Positions 38,101 to 49,846 of a DNA stretch of 64,000 nt are shown here, one piece after another; within the stretch, counting starts at the first letter, position 1; each line of letters begins with the position of its first letter. A program made the translations under genes and the position numbers. Source of the stretch: Hydractinia symbiolongicarpus (Eukaryota; Cnidaria; Hydrozoa; Anthoathecata; Hydractiniidae); assembly GCF_029227915.1 (NCBI RefSeq), contig NC_079877.1, positions 13,827,351-13,891,350 on the forward strand. The letters are read 5' to 3'. The notes under the pieces are model-generated. The model searched no databases. It was not told the origin of the DNA and worked only from the letters and a program-made list of their open reading frames with translations.

Positions 38101-41100
38101 TCAGCCCATGTTGGCATGAAAAACGGACGTTTACCCGAAAATGATAAAGAATGATGATGATGATGATAAAACAAGTTTTACATTTTAGAACCAGTGTTAA
38201 TTAGAGAGAGATGTTGAAAAGGTGTTAAATAAAAATAATACGGCTTTACATTTCATTGAATACTAAATGTTTGTCAACTTAAAACTGATGCTCCAACTCA
38301 AGAGACAGTATGTTTTCACTCTTTTTGCAAAATGGATGTGTAAAAAAATTTTTACACCCGTAATCTCTTCATAACAATATCCAATAAAATCTCTTTTAGA
38401 ACCCAGCCTTGACCTTAAGAACTTGAGGAAAGCAGTAATTAGAGGGAGTATTAAATAGATCATTAAAGAAAATATGTTTAAACTTTTGTTATCTTATTGC
38501 TTATATTATAATACCCGCATACGTCTGTCACGCAAAATGGTAGCTTAGCCCCGCATTTCCGCTTCCCTCTTACCACGCCTTAACAATGCTGAAACAACCA
38601 TAGCATTTGTTTTTTTCGTAACCTTCTCATCGTCCTACCAACCTTTATATACATCTTTTTAAAGTCATGTCCCTTTTTACCACGATCTTCGCCACTGCAA
38701 AAAATCAACATTTTCAACCTATAGCTACCCAACCACTAATCCGAACCATTATTCTAGACTATGAATCCCGAGTAATAAGGCTGTCAACCCTTTTGCGCCG
38801 GACTTTAACTTTATTAACCAATCAGAAACCTTATTCGTTTCAAGTGTTTGCGCAACCTGGCGTTTCAGTTTAGGCTAGGACGTCCACAAGATCACTAGAT
38901 TTAGCTATACTAAGTGGTCAGTCCGGTGTCATGATTAATTTGTTAATGTTCACTGAAACTGATTCTGCAAAAGAAAATAATATTGACTAATTTTTTTGGC
39001 TACCCCGGGCAAACAACAGGTTGTGCACTGTGCTTAAAGGGTATTAAGCAAAAGCACATGTGCAATACCGTTTACCTGTACTAACACTCAGTTTCCTGAG
39101 TTTCTGTTAATCTAAAGTTAGGATGAATTTTTTTTTGGAAAAATTTATTGTACCTAAATGAATGTGCGACATTGTTTACCTGTACTAAGCATGCTGCCCA
39201 GAGTAACATTCATTTTTGAATTTTCAGTGACATACTGTATACCTGTACTAGAGTGCTCAACCTGAATGTGTGCCACAGTTTACAGTTTTATTAATTGCAC
39301 CACAGGGTTTAACTGCTGGCTAACACTTTTACTTGTGGCTTACAGCTGCATGCAACGCAGGGTTCCCCGGCTAGTAATATTTATTAAGATACCCTCTAAA
39401 TCCTGCAAAATTTTAATACTAAAAAAGCATTACAAGCATTGTTAAGTTATAAATTTTCACTTATTTATTTGCTTCAGAACGGATGGGATGCAAATGGAAG
39501 TTTTTCTGAGCATGCAAGAATACTTAAACACAGAATATTTCTTAAATTTTTAGAAACTTTTTTAAATTGAATTCACCTTTTTGATGATGCTTTCAGAAGA
39601 CTACTAGATTTCTGTTTCACTCTGAATCGATCCATTGTAAAACAAAAAATATGTAAGTGGAAATTCAGTCCTAGTTTAGGCTCAGGAAATAAGCCAGATA
39701 ATTGTTACAATTAGAGATATGTCCTTTTGTTATGAAAATAAATTTATCTTGTTATAGTATATGGTATTAAAAAAGGGAATAAGTCCATTTTGAGTGTACA
39801 GGGCATGTGTGCATACTGTTCTTATGAGAAATTATAAGAAAAATTTGACTCTTTTGCTCTTTATTTAATAATTAGTTGAATTCTGTATTTTACTTGCCCG
39901 TGTTATCTCTTTCAGTTACCACAACGTTTCTTGTTGAACAGTTAAAGGTTTTAAAATATCACGAAAACTAACAGGAATTAAACCTACACCTTCATTTTAG
40001 CCTCAAATTAAATTTATGTTTGTTTGTCTATTGACTTGTGGTGTGTATAAAATTTAATAACATTATGCTCTGTGTCTTCAGTTTATATATTCAGTGACAT
40101 ATCCAGGATTTCTTTGGGGATACCGGACTACCAAAACAAAACAACAGGGGGTGAGAGGGTGACTGTGATGCTCCAGGGGATGCAGGACTAGCCCCGATGG
40201 AATTCTAGGAGGTGATGCACGATTTTAGCAATTTCCAGCGCCCTAAACAGCAAAAAATAGTGTGATATCTACCTTTAAAATTTTGTAAAAAACACTCATG
40301 GGGTGAAGAGATACAAGTCGCAACATTCTGAGAACCTGTAACTGTCAGTATTTTTTTAAAAAAAAAAGATTCAATGTTAGTAATAATGATTTTCACTTGT
40401 TTTCATGCAATAAGAAAAAAAGTATGGCACTACATTATTGGTCTTGACTTTTATACTGAATTCGAATACCTCCGAATTGATGTTATTCCTATTTTCTAAC
40501 GTGATGCGCAACTCACACTTATATGCACATGAACAGGAATATGGCTCTAGGTTTTTATTCACGCGCATGACCAAGTCTAAACTGGATTTATTCAATGAAA
40601 AAAACAAGGCGGAAACACTGCTAAGAATTCAATCATTTCTCTTTTTGCTTTATAGATTTGATTTAATGACAGCGTTAAGCAAAAAATGAACACTGGTATG
40701 CTAGTTGCCTATAAAATCATACCATATCATATCATAACAGGCACAATAAAACATCATTTTGAGAGAAATTTCATCTTGAAAATTCAAGTGAATATTATTT
40801 TTTGGGCGTCTGAGTTTTGGTGCCCATACCAGTCCACCAGTATCAGATTCCCAATAGATATGTCGCTGATATTTCAAAATCATACATATGTTTGTCTTAC
40901 GTGCATTTCTACTTACTTATATTTTTATTTACTTCATTTTTATTAAAGTTGGTGTTACGTAAGTAAAATATACTAATTTACAACAACTAAAGTAAAGAAA
41001 ACAAAAACCGTATAACAAACATTTAAAATAGGTGGCAAGAATAGCTGACATATGTAACCTACATGTTCAGAGATCTGAAAGGTTAAGTGAGGTGAGTTCC

Positions 41101-43153
41101 TTTTTATAAATTCTTGACCGACTGAGAAACCTTCACTTTTCCGGGGAAATAGTTTCATCATAAACAACCTCTAAAAAAAAAGATCTAGTGCCAAACCATA
41201 TTGAACTTGTGGATGGCAATAGTAGACCTTATTGCATTATTTGGGCACAACCAATCAAATAGAAAGGCTTTCAAGGAAATTTTATAATGCGTTTACAAAC
41301 TTTATGTCAAGTTTCCAAGAAAGTTTTTCTACATGAAGAAAACCTTTCACACATGTAACATTAAAGCCAAGCCCCAAAATGAGTCTGAACCATACAAGAA
41401 CTTAATTCAAATTAGAGTTTAACTATATTTCTTAATTATCTTGCGTATTTGTTTTAGTTAAACTTTTTTCTTGTCCGAATATTAAGTTACAAATTTGAAC
41501 TAGGTCTTTTTTTTGTTTTACCATCAAAACTTTATCCTGAATTTTGTCACACACGTGATCAACAACAACAACAACAACTAGAAAAGGTGAAGCACTTTAA
41601 GAATACAACATAAGCCAAACAATATTAAATGGATTCACACATAAAACTATTGAAAATTGAATGCATGGTGTTATATGAGTCCACTCAGCACTGATTTCTT
41701 GACATTTACCCTGGTATTTTTTTATCAAAATTCTTAGAAAATTCTCTAAATTTTTTATATTATTGGAATCTTTGATTATATAATTTTATAACAAGCATAA
41801 TTGATAAAACAGACTGCTAAAAAATATTATTTCTGGTAATACTTCAAGAAAAAAGTTCTAATTGACTAATTAAACCTATAAAATTCCTGATAAAGAAATT
41901 GCTGATATTCCTGACTTTATCCTGATATTTTGACAACATTATAAAAATTCCCAGCAAATATCTTATTTCCCTTACACAGTGGAAAGCCTGTTTGGAATAT
42001 AAAAGTATTTAAGGTCCAAAAACCATTGACATAGCTACATGTTAAGCTTGATAATATTCATCATTCACCACTATAAAGCAGTGAAAAATGAAGCCCTTGT
42101 GGGTTACAAAAATCGGCATAAAAACTAGAGAATTTTTAAATAAACTAGTCTGTGACTCGTGGAAAAATCCATGGGCCTTGTCCTTTTTATACTGCTTGCG
42201 TGTGTCTCACTACTTGCAGTACCATTTTGCATGAGAAACTGACAATATATACCGATATTATAATATAGATAATTTTATACATCGTCCTACATTGCAAAGA
42301 ATTATACACATACCTTTCCTGGCCAGGAAATCGTAATGGGTATCCTCTTTTTTTCATTTCACTTTTGCAATGTTCGGCATTGGTGGGTGAGCCACGCAAA
42401 GTAATTTCACATGGTATCGTAAACTGGTTGTTACTTCCAAAGGGAACAACTCTATGGTATAATCACAAAAAGTATCTAAAATTTATTTGCTTTGTATAAC
42501 CTATTGGGCATAGAAAACTATATGCAAAAAAACATACTAAATTTATTTAAAAGAAGCTTTTTTAGTTATGAAAATTTCAGAATAGTTTCACTAATTTTGT
42601 TTAATATCATATACGTAATAGATTTTTAGTGGCAAGTATCTTTATATTTAATGTGCATAAGTTTCATTTTTTTAACGATTTAAAAAAACAGATTTCTTTT
42701 ATTTCCAAAATTGCCATCAATTTTGTGAACATGTTAAAAATAATCAAAAATTTGAACATTGCTTTTTGTTTTGTTTATAAACAAAACAGTTTTAGAAATA
42801 TTAATTTAAGTGACAATAAGTAAAACTAGACAGAAACAACTCTACCCTTCAATCTTAGCATATTTTCTATCCACCATTTGTGATAATACTGCAGCTTGCT
42901 CCCTTTTGATATGACCAACTTGTTGACCATAAACATTATCAACTCGTATAGCATTTCTATCATACTTATTATTTGGTTCACGTCTCAATGCAACCATTTC
43001 ATGGTTATTCACCTGACCACGGTAGTAACGAATCCCAACAACAGCGGCACGAAATGTACCAAAGGCAATTTCTTCATCATCCTCATCATCTGAATCCAAT
43101 AACATTGAATGTTGATAACCACCAAGATTTTGTCTCATTGTTATGGATGTCAT
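23125..43153 (-). CDS. HLTF: Helicase-like transcription factor (HIRAN, SNF2 ATPase with internal RING)
   Basis: 17 coding exons on the minus strand: 43153-42846, 42451-42314, 37620-37533, 36916-36842, 36710-36411, 36280-36045, 34994-34885, 34734-34648, 31507-31407, 31038-30895, 26083-25815, 25538-25359, 25147-25023, 24949-24642, 24356-24063, 23416-23336, 23271-23125. They sum to 2,991 nt, or 996 aa plus TAA (human HLTF is 1,009 aa). The N-terminal HIRAN domain (residues ~28-125) binds 3'-OH DNA ends. ATPase motif I DMGLGKT is at 265-271, DEGH at 545-548 and TGTPIQNS follows. A C3HC4 RING starts CPIC at 750, and then come LVVSQFSSFLDLL, GGVGINL and HRLGQ. The family remodels stalled forks and polyubiquitinates PCNA. 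An acceptor just upstream of the start ATG implies a 5' UTR exon beyond 43170. The intron 30894-26084 hosts a sense-opposed GPCR gene. Confidence 0.95.
26480..27200 (+). pseudogene. pogo/Tigger-like DNA transposon fossil
   Basis: From about 26480 a leader with repeated AACTCGAA and TCGATAACTCGAA motifs resembles the ends of pogo/Tigger elements. At 26766 a frame reads MAPVKRRLNKALKTLEKEI, then VAENFGV, a stop, KNTPSTWVKN and another stop. This is the N-terminal CENP-B/psq-type helix-turn-helix of Tigger transposases (the usual pattern is VAxxYGVxxxTxSTWxKN). The rest is decayed with no DDE region visible. It lies within the HLTF intron that also carries the GPCR. Confidence 0.65.
28995..29897 (+). 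CDS. Rhodopsin-like (class A) orphan GPCR, single exon
   Basis: A 300-aa reading frame runs from ATG at 28995 (context AACAAATGG) to TAA. Seven hydrophobic segments are visible at about 8-33, 43-66, 85-110, 128-147, 160-180, 205-226 and 235-258. The TM3 end reads VAVDPLLMI where most class A receptors have DRY. TM7 reads LDALIYLFLQP in place of NPxxY, so both activation motifs are divergent. TM6 has VALPSG without the CWxP motif. Ligand and G protein cannot be predicted. Base composition is less AT-rich than the surrounding intron and the frame is open throughout, supporting a real gene. It is antisense to HLTF and wholly inside HLTF intron 30894-26084. An AATAAA lies near 30187. Confidence 0.85.
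   Translation: MAVSKTAFTLLVTMDMVLLLISICLHCFGVYLLSCRRKTRKNQHVILIHLSVSEILVSGFRTVTLVYFYQYEKQEEVLVYQVLRTITIQGWCVSYVLIMIAVAVDPLLMILLKTKYNRLVSRRRLNMSLASCWVVGVLYGAVSFTQDYKTREEIAAKYTFPIICACFLLFAGGAYCVIYISVRKGYKQVRRRSQTHTNNRTVKFRVPVLIILTFIVFVALPSGIQSAIKAELEKSHLIALAILYSTAFVLDALIYLFLQPTTRRLIFTKSNQARIHVEGSSRMPSVVGHRVYDLPRSSVM
31556..31999. mobile_element. Probable DNA-transposon or MITE remnant
   Basis: It contains scattered CACTTAAGTATACTG, CCACTTAAGCGAAG, GGGACCGAAAAATATGGTCCC and AGAGACCGAAAAAACCCGTCCC blocks. These resemble the GxxCCACTTA-type termini of mariner/pogo elements. The boundaries are uncertain. It lies in HLTF intron 34647-31508. Confidence 0.35.
32345..32548. repeat. Minisatellite, 20-bp unit, about ten copies
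   Basis: ATAATTCCCTCCTTTCGCGG is repeated with variants such as ATAATTCCGTCCTTTTGCTG and ATAATTCCCTCATTTCGCTG. It lies in HLTF intron 34647-31508. Confidence 0.85.
32703..33665 (-). mobile_element. Inverted partner of the 47.4-47.95 kb repeat module
   Basis: Its reverse complement matches 47405-47945. Shared blocks include CAAGACGTATGATATACG, AACCTCGCGAA, AAGTTAGACACGACATATTT, TTTCAAAATTGATTTG and GTGTTCGAATCTCATCTTGG, and it ends at the palindrome ACAAGCTCGTGAGCTTGT. This copy carries about 350-400 bp of extra sequence (33060-33420) absent from the other. Only the module is shared, and the AGTACTGG terminal repeats seen at 45931 and 48185 are not present here. Confidence 0.65.
34268..34405 (-). 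mobile_element. Short non-autonomous Helitron-like element, 138 bp (best copy)
   Basis: Read on the minus strand it starts A|TCTATATTATAATACCCGTA and ends at the hairpin CCCGTAGATTTTTCCACGGG, then CTAACGACTAG|T. Internal blocks are CAAAATGGTAGCTTAGCTGC and GGTATAAAAAGGACGGGCG. It lies in HLTF intron 34884-34735 to 31508 territory and gives the consensus for the other copies. Confidence 0.7.
35325..35668. repeat. Minisatellite, 27-bp unit, about 13 copies
   Basis: AAATAAATCTGATATTCAGT followed by AGGGAGA repeats with few changes (CACTAGGG variants). Because 27 is divisible by 3, a spurious minus-strand frame reading LLNIRFIFS repeats. It lies in HLTF intron 36044-34995. Confidence 0.9.
38501..39374 (+). 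mobile_element. Helitron-like non-autonomous element, ~870 bp
   Basis: The left end TTATATTATAATACCCGCAT and CACGCAAAATGGTAGCTTAG match the 5' end of the short family. The right end GGGTTCCCCGGCTAG|T has a small hairpin immediately before CTAG. The interior 38930-39370 is related to 44580-45436 (shared CACATGTGCAA, GTTTACCTGTACTAA). It lies in HLTF intron 42313-37621. There is no coding capacity. Confidence 0.5.
42145..42269 (-). mobile_element. Short Helitron-like element, diverged copy
   Basis: It runs from CTAGTCTGTGACTCGTGG to ATTATAATATAGA and matches the 34268-34405 copy. The hairpin stem is partly degraded. It lies directly beside HLTF exon 42451-42314. Confidence 0.6.
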
Positions 43154-45930
43154 TGTCTCTGTTTAAATAAAATAAGGATATTGTTATATAATATAATATA
43201 ATTCTTAACAAATCTAACATCTTATGGAAATATAGAAATTTAAGTATCCTGGCACATACGCATAAGAAATATATAGATTGCATACAAGTTTATATAATAA
43301 TTGGGAGCATTTTCTACAAAAATCAGACAGAGCCGGGTAGTCATGTCTTCAAATTATTGGCCTCCAAAAACTGATCCAATTTGGTCAGACACAGGCTCTG
43401 CTAATATATTTGTACTTTTAAATTCATGTATTAGGCTTAAAAGCTAATGCAAATAGTTTCAATAAGAGTAAACTTTGAGTTGTACCACAAAAAATAAAAT
43501 TTACGATTTTAATTGAATTAGATGTCTAGATATCACAACTCCAAGTCACAAGAATTTTAATTCTCTGCTCTTTTAAAGACTCAATATCTCATTTTAGCTT
43601 GCAAATGATTTTAGTTATTTTAAAAGATAGTAGGATGATATTCTTTAAAACAATGGTGAAAAAAACATGTGGATGTAAGGGCCTGGGCAGGAATGGTATC
43701 CTTTAAATCACTTCTCACTTAATCTGCACACAATTGAGCAATCCATTATGACTTCATGGATTTTTCTTTTGTCTATTTCCTTTTTATATCTAAAGCAAAT
43801 GGACAAAATGTACATGTACACATGCATAGATATTATAAAGGTGAATTTAGGTGCCCTACGTATTTACTCACAAAATTTGATTGCAGCAAAAAATTATGAA
43901 GCCTGGGACGAGCAAACAAGCGTCATTTGGCAAAAAAATTATGTTAATCAATTCAACTTTGTAATATCTATGCATTGATAAAGTTTGAAGGCACATTCCT
44001 TACAAGTCTAAAATTACTAATGACAGAAAATCTCAAAATTTTCTATTCCTTAAATATGACATCATAATTTATGCAGCATAATTAAATCTGAAATTCTTGA
44101 AATGTAAATATCTTCATAATGAACTATTTATTCCAACATCATTTTATACCTCGGGTTACTTTAAAAGGTTTTTTTTGTAGCAATAGCAATGGAGTTAAAG
44201 GCACCGTTTTGTATTTTGGAAATAATTTAGGTGAGTCAAAAAATGTGTGAACGTTTGGGAAAAATAGCAAAATATATACAAAAATTGCCTTAAGTAGCCT
44301 TGACATGCTAGTGTTAGCCTCCTCTTTACAAGTTTAGCTACATAGTAAATTTGGTATACTATTATTCATTCATATTTGGTGTTTTGGCTATGTAATTAGC
44401 TTTTTAGCTACCTCTAACTAAAAAATGAAAGTAGCCAAATACAGTTTGGCTATCAACAAAATTCCTAATAATAATTATGCTAAATACAGTTAACTACTGT
44501 TATAAAAATTTATTCTGCAAAATATAATTTGCTGAGTAATTTTTTTAACTAACCCCTGGGTTAACGCCAGGCTGTTCACTGATTTCTTTTAAAACCAAAG
44601 TTGCGATAAAGTTTTTTGAAAAATGGTGTTACGCCTATACTCCTGTGCGACACAGTGTATCTGTACAAAGAGCTCAGTCCAGTGTAAGCAACGGGCTGTT
44701 TCGTGTGTTTTTAAAAAATTATATCGAATATATAATTGTTTTTGCTGTGACAGGATAACAACAGATTTTAATCTGTGTTTTTATTTCAGCTTAAAATGTT
44801 GAAAGTTATTTTTTGCAAAATTTATTACACCAGAAACACCATAAATTGTGTGCGCTTCACTTGATTTACTACATACTTACCTGAATGTGTTGCACAGTTG
44901 ACGGTTATTAATCCCTAATTCGGGTGTTTAACTCCGGGTAACACAGTTACTTGCTTAACCCGGCGTTTCAACAAGGTGTATCCTGTGTTTTGTAAACCAA
45001 AGCTGCGATATATTCAGTTTTTTTGAAAAGAGTATTAAGCCTAATCACATGTGCAACACGGTTTACCTGTAATAAGCGCTCAGCTCGGCGTCACGATTAA
45101 TTGTTTAACTTTCACAGACAATTATTCTGCAAAATAAAATAATATTGACCGATTGTTTTGGCTATGACGGTGTAACAAGGGTTTGTAAACTCTATTTTTA
45201 TTTCAGCTTTTGTTGCAGAAAGTTATTTTTTGAAAAATATGTTACAGTCGCAACACTACAATGGTGTATGCGCTTCACTTAATTTAGGACATACTGTATA
45301 CCTGTACTAAAGCGCTCCATCTCATCGTGTGCCACAGTTTACGACTCTTACTAAGCGCTCCACAGAATGTTCAACGCCAGGTCACACCTTCACTTGTGGC
45401 TTACCCTGGCGTTTCAACGCCGGGTTTCCCGGCTAGTTATTAATAATAGCACTGGAAAAGCTTGTTGGCAATTTTAGAGTTTAAAATGCAGGAATTGACA
45501 TTTTTTGTTTTACAACTTTGTAAGAAAGAAACAATAATTTAAATTTTGATAACAGTATTAATAACCCATCCATCAGGAAAAATTTTTTTTTGAAAATTGT
45601 TTACCTGTTGCCTCTATTATGCAGAGTTTAAAGTGAAAATGAACACATCCACCATGCAGATTACAGATGGAATTACTGTAAGATGGGCCAGCTGTACCTT
45701 AGTTTTGCAAGCTGCATACTTCTTGTTTTTATTAAAATAGTTAGCTTCCTAACTATAATCCTGGTCAAACATAATGGCAGTAAATCCTTTTTACATGTGT
45801 AGCAAGAGAAAGGTAACTACTGCCCCGAAACTCAGGCTGATCCATTTCCAAATATTGATACTGAGGAAGAGGTGATAGGAAAGAATTAGCTCACTGCCAA
45901 AATATTTTGACCTGGATTGTAGCTAGGTAG
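43154..45930. other. Non-coding region upstream of HLTF
   Basis: No supported gene was found. It should contain the HLTF promoter and a 5' UTR exon, since an acceptor TTTAAACAG lies just before the HLTF ATG, but I cannot place them. 43160-44550 is AT-rich and unremarkable. 44560-45436 is repetitive and listed separately. Confidence 0.4.
44560..45436 (+). mobile_element. Helitron-like 3' end with internal tandem units
   Basis: The right end GCCGGGTTTCCCGGCTAG|T is a hairpin followed by CTAG. The interior repeats a roughly 300-bp unit more than once, each with TTTGGCTATGACGG or GCTGTGACAGG, TTTTTATTTCAGCTT and GAAAGTTATTTTTTG. It is related to the interior of the 38501-39374 element. No clear 5' end was found. 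Confidence 0.5.
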
Positions 45931-48185
45931 AGTACTGGAATTAGGACACCTGACATCGTGAGCGCGTATCATGCACGACACGAACGATCCGCGATCCTAT
46001 CGTGACCATCGCGATAGTCGCAATGTATACTATTAATCGTGATTGTTGCGATGGATCATGAATAACATTAAAAATATTAAAAATAGATGTGTATAGCTAA
46101 TCTTGTGTCTTTGTTTTTGTTTTTTTACATTTAAATTTTTTTTTGCATCTTGTATTTTTATTAGAAATTGGATTGTAGAAATAAGGTGACTCCAACTTAA
46201 TTACTTGTTCTACGTGCGAAGTAGATAGTAGTTTACGGTCTGTCGGTCGGAACAACAAAAAAAATAAAAAACGGAGGATGGTGTTACGACAAGCATATTT
46301 TTCTATGCATGTTTTGCGAATGTTAAATTAGTGAATGTCCGATTTAATGAAAGTTCATGGAAAAATAAGAATGTATGGTCGGAACAACAACAACAAAAAA
46401 AAAAATAAACCAACAACGGAGGAGGGTGTTACTACAACCGTTTTCTATGTATTTTTGCATAACGCACGCAGTTTATATTTTTTAGTTGCGAAGGAAAATA
46501 ATAATAATTTGTCTCACTAAAAAAATGTAACTAGTACTCAAGGTAAAAAGATAAAAATACTTGCATGTTAAAAAACTTGTTTTCAAAAGTTATGCAGCAA
46601 GTTTTTTTGTGTTGTTTTGAAAGCCGTACAGCAAGAATTATTCTTGTGCTGTTTCGAAAGTTATACAGAATATACCTGCGTTGTTTTGAAAGACATACAG
46701 CAGATTATACTTAGGCTGTTTCGAAATTTATACAGCAAGTTATTATTTTTAAAACAAAATAAAACATTTAAAATAATCAAACTCAATTTTTTTTTTTAAT
46801 AAAAGAGTTAAGAAAAACATAAAAGAGTTCTTTTATGTAATGTTTTTTGCGCCTATAAGAAAATTAATATTTAAGTGCAAAAAAGTTTCACGAACTATAG
46901 TTTAGTTGACAATATTTAAAGTCTTTCGCGACATTAAAATTATTTATTTATTTCATAATGGAGGAGGGTGTTACGACAGGCGTATTTTACGTTGTTTTAA
47001 TTATTTTTCTAATATCATTGAAAAAGATTAAATGATATTAATTATTTTGCCTAAATGATATCGACTAAGAAATTTAAGATTTTAGCAAGCAGTATAATTT
47101 TAAACATATATTAATCATAACGATTGAAAAATTTTAAATGATATTAATTATTTTGCCTACATTATATTGACTAAGAAATTTAAGATTTTAGCAAGCAGCA
47201 TAATTTTAAACATATATTAATCATAACGAAGGAGGGTGTTAGACATTCATAATTTTTTTTTTCACAAGATGGGATAAGAAAATGTTTGTTTGTTGATATT
47301 TTTATTATTTTTTTTATCGTGAATGTTAGGGTCGAACAACTAAATAAGTTACCGTCTAAGCAAGAAACGACAACGATAATATTTTTGATTTAAAAAAAAC
47401 AAAAAACAATTATTACAAGCTCGTGAGCTTGTATTAAAACGCAAATGTGTCCTACAAGAATGGAAATTTTTGCCTCTCTGAGCACCGACACGGGAGTCGT
47501 CGTGTGTTCGAATCTCATCTTGGTAACTATTTTTACTTTTTTTTTCTTTTTTCTTTTTTAAAAAGATAAGAACAACTGTTCAAAACACTTGTTTAACTAA
47601 CTAGTAAATAAAGGTGTTTCCACCAAACTTTTTAAAAGTGAATGTAGGCAGAATTAACTGAATTAATGAATTTCGCAAATTTTGGGGTTTGTGGGTTTGT
47701 GGTCTTTCTTCTTCCTGTCAGTCGGTTCACCCAAGACGGACCCATCGAAAATTAAAAGTTCGGGGAATTTTCCGTTCAGGAAGGTCTCACAAATCAATTT
47801 TGAAAAATAAGTGTGTAACAAATATTATTGCGTATCTGAATAGTAAAATATGTCGTGTCTAACTTCGTAACAAAAATCCCAATTTGATAGACAGCTTTTT
47901 GTAAACTTTATTCGCGAGGTTGTTTGCGTATATCATACGTCTTGTTCATATTTAATTGCACTATTCTCTCATGACATTAATTACGTGATTTTTATAATGT
48001 TTAAAGATGTATCATGACGGTCGCGATATGGATTGCGAAAATCACGATGCATCCTGAAAGTCGACCCCACGATGTATCGCGACCTTCACGATGCTAAAAA
48101 ATTTTACTATTGCAACAGCATCGTGAATCATGCGCGACGCGCATGATACACGATCTATGATGTTATGTGTCCTGATTCCAGTACT
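45931..48185. mobile_element. 2.25-kb element with terminal inverted repeats (non-autonomous)
   Basis: The left end AGTACTGGAATTAGGACAC is inverted at the right end (GTGTCCTGATTCCAGTACT), followed inward by imperfect ACATC, ATCATG and CGCGAT-rich palindromic sequence on both sides. The interior has repeated GGAGGGTGTTA motifs at four places. It also has a duplicated ~120-bp block (47030-47110 and 47145-47225), the palindrome ACAAGCTCGTGAGCTTGT, and a box-B-like GTGTTCGAATC at ~47507. It has no long reading frame. The TIR extends to about 45 bp at lower identity. The target duplication is ambiguous (TA is possible). Confidence 0.65.
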
Positions 48186-48663
48186 GTATATGCAGCTATC
48201 TAGCTGATGTAGAAGATGCAGTAACGGCATTGTCACTGCTCCTGTCACAAAGAAGAAATACGCCAGATTCCAGGAAGAGCACTGCTCTTCACGTTGCAAT
48301 GAACAAGTTAAAGAAGATCATTACTAGGGTAAGGTAATGATGAGATTTCAAATCGCAATGAAGTTTTCTTGTTTCACATTAAGTTTCATATCAGGGTTGC
48401 ACAAACTGCACATGTCACAGCTTTGTACATATGCACAATAGCTTTTTAAACATGTGCATTAGCTTTGTAGCTGTAGTTTTATTTCAGTTAAACTGTGTTT
48501 ACATAAATATTTTGAGGGTGAAATAAAATTTCATACTGAAATGATGTATATAAATATTTATAAAAGTTGGGCAAGAGATTGAGAATATTCAAATGCCCTT
48601 GAAAAGGAACTTTGTGTAAAATGTCAGGGAAAACTGCTAACTAAGCATGTACTACTTCTCCTT

Positions 48664-48940
48664 GGTGGCGATTCAATATGAGCTAGTGAATGTTACGATA
48701 GCCCTGGGTTAACCCTAGCCATGTGAGCGAAATTGGGATGGCACAATGTGTGGGCCGTGGGATGTTGCAGAGAGTTGTCTGGTAGAGCGCATACCCTTAT
48801 TGGGTCTGAGCATTATAAATACTGTAGGACTCCCCATCCAAGCCATGGCCCCTCCTGGACATAATAGACAGGGTATATTCTTTGATATTCGTGAGGCTAG
48901 CCATGTAAAATATGCAAATCTATCTCTATCTTCTCCAAAT
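48664..48940 (+). mobile_element. SINE copy, 5'-truncated
   Basis: It matches 54210-54445 from GGTGGCGATTCAATATG, through GTTAACCCTAGCCATGTGAG, GGGCCGTGGGATGTTGC and AGAGTTGTCTGGTAGAGCGC, to GACAGGGTATAT and GTGAGGCTAGCCATGTAAAA. It ends in a TCTATCTCTATC tail. The tRNA-like head is missing, and it has a ~40-bp insert (ACTCCCCATCCAAGCC) relative to the other copy. Confidence 0.75.
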
Positions 48941-49183
48941 AAGCACCTATATTAGGGATGAATCAAATTTTGGAGAATCCAGTTCAATGTCATTAGCCAC
49001 AAAATTGATTAGTTTACCTTCGGGAAAAAAAACAGGGTCTGTAATTTTGCAATTTGGAAAAAAATGCAGGAACTCTTGGTTGTTTCAGATATTAAGTTTC
49101 TTTAATGCCTATTTTAGCAATTTTTTTTACCAATTGAGCCATACAACTTTTGATAGGATATAGAACAAAAAGTACGTCCTAAA

Positions 49184-49354
49184 TAGTCCAGTAGAATTTG
49201 ACCAAAATTTTGGTCAACCTAGAAAAAATTTATATAAAGACATATTATATATCGTTAGAAAGATAATTTTATTGGATTTCTCATGGTGGGTTGTGTCACA
49301 TTTTTACCCTTGGGCAAAAAAAGTTATGAACGAAAGAGTGAAGGGTGGTAGAAA
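49184..49354 (+). repeat. Left terminal inverted repeat (171 bp)
   Basis: It pairs with 52636-52796 and carries a 10-bp insertion relative to it. It is preceded by TAAA at 49180-49183. Confidence 0.9.
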
Positions 49355-49846
49355 GTAAAAATTTCCAAAATTTTATAACATAAATTTTAAAGATTTTTTT
49401 ATAACTCAAGATTGGAACATTCCCATGCCTTAAAACTTTGCAAAACGTTTGGCACTATGATTATAAGTCCAAATGTTTATAAAAATACAAAAAAATCATT
49501 ACATATTGCTGATGTCAGCAAAATTCCTCTTCGATTGCAATCCCCAAATAACATATGGAGAAAAGGTGGTTCAATAATTTAATATTAATGATGAAACTGC
49601 AGAACCTTTTTTGAATGTAAAATACATCAATTATTTATTAAATATAGCTAGTGCACAGGTACCTGCATAACTCATTCTGTTTTACCTTTTCAAAGTATAC
49701 AAACATTGTTTCGAAAAACATATAAGATGTGTAATGTGAAAATTTCGCCTATGTTGAAGCACTGTTGTGATTTCTACATTGTTATTCATCTTTTATATTT
49801 CTTTCCTTTTTTCATTTTAGTGTAAATGAATTGATAATTTAATGTG

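Noticed and set aside
40075-40210. GGGGGTGAGAGGG-type stretch resembling the end of a repeat
   Set aside because: No second copy, inverted ends or coding similarity was seen in the window.
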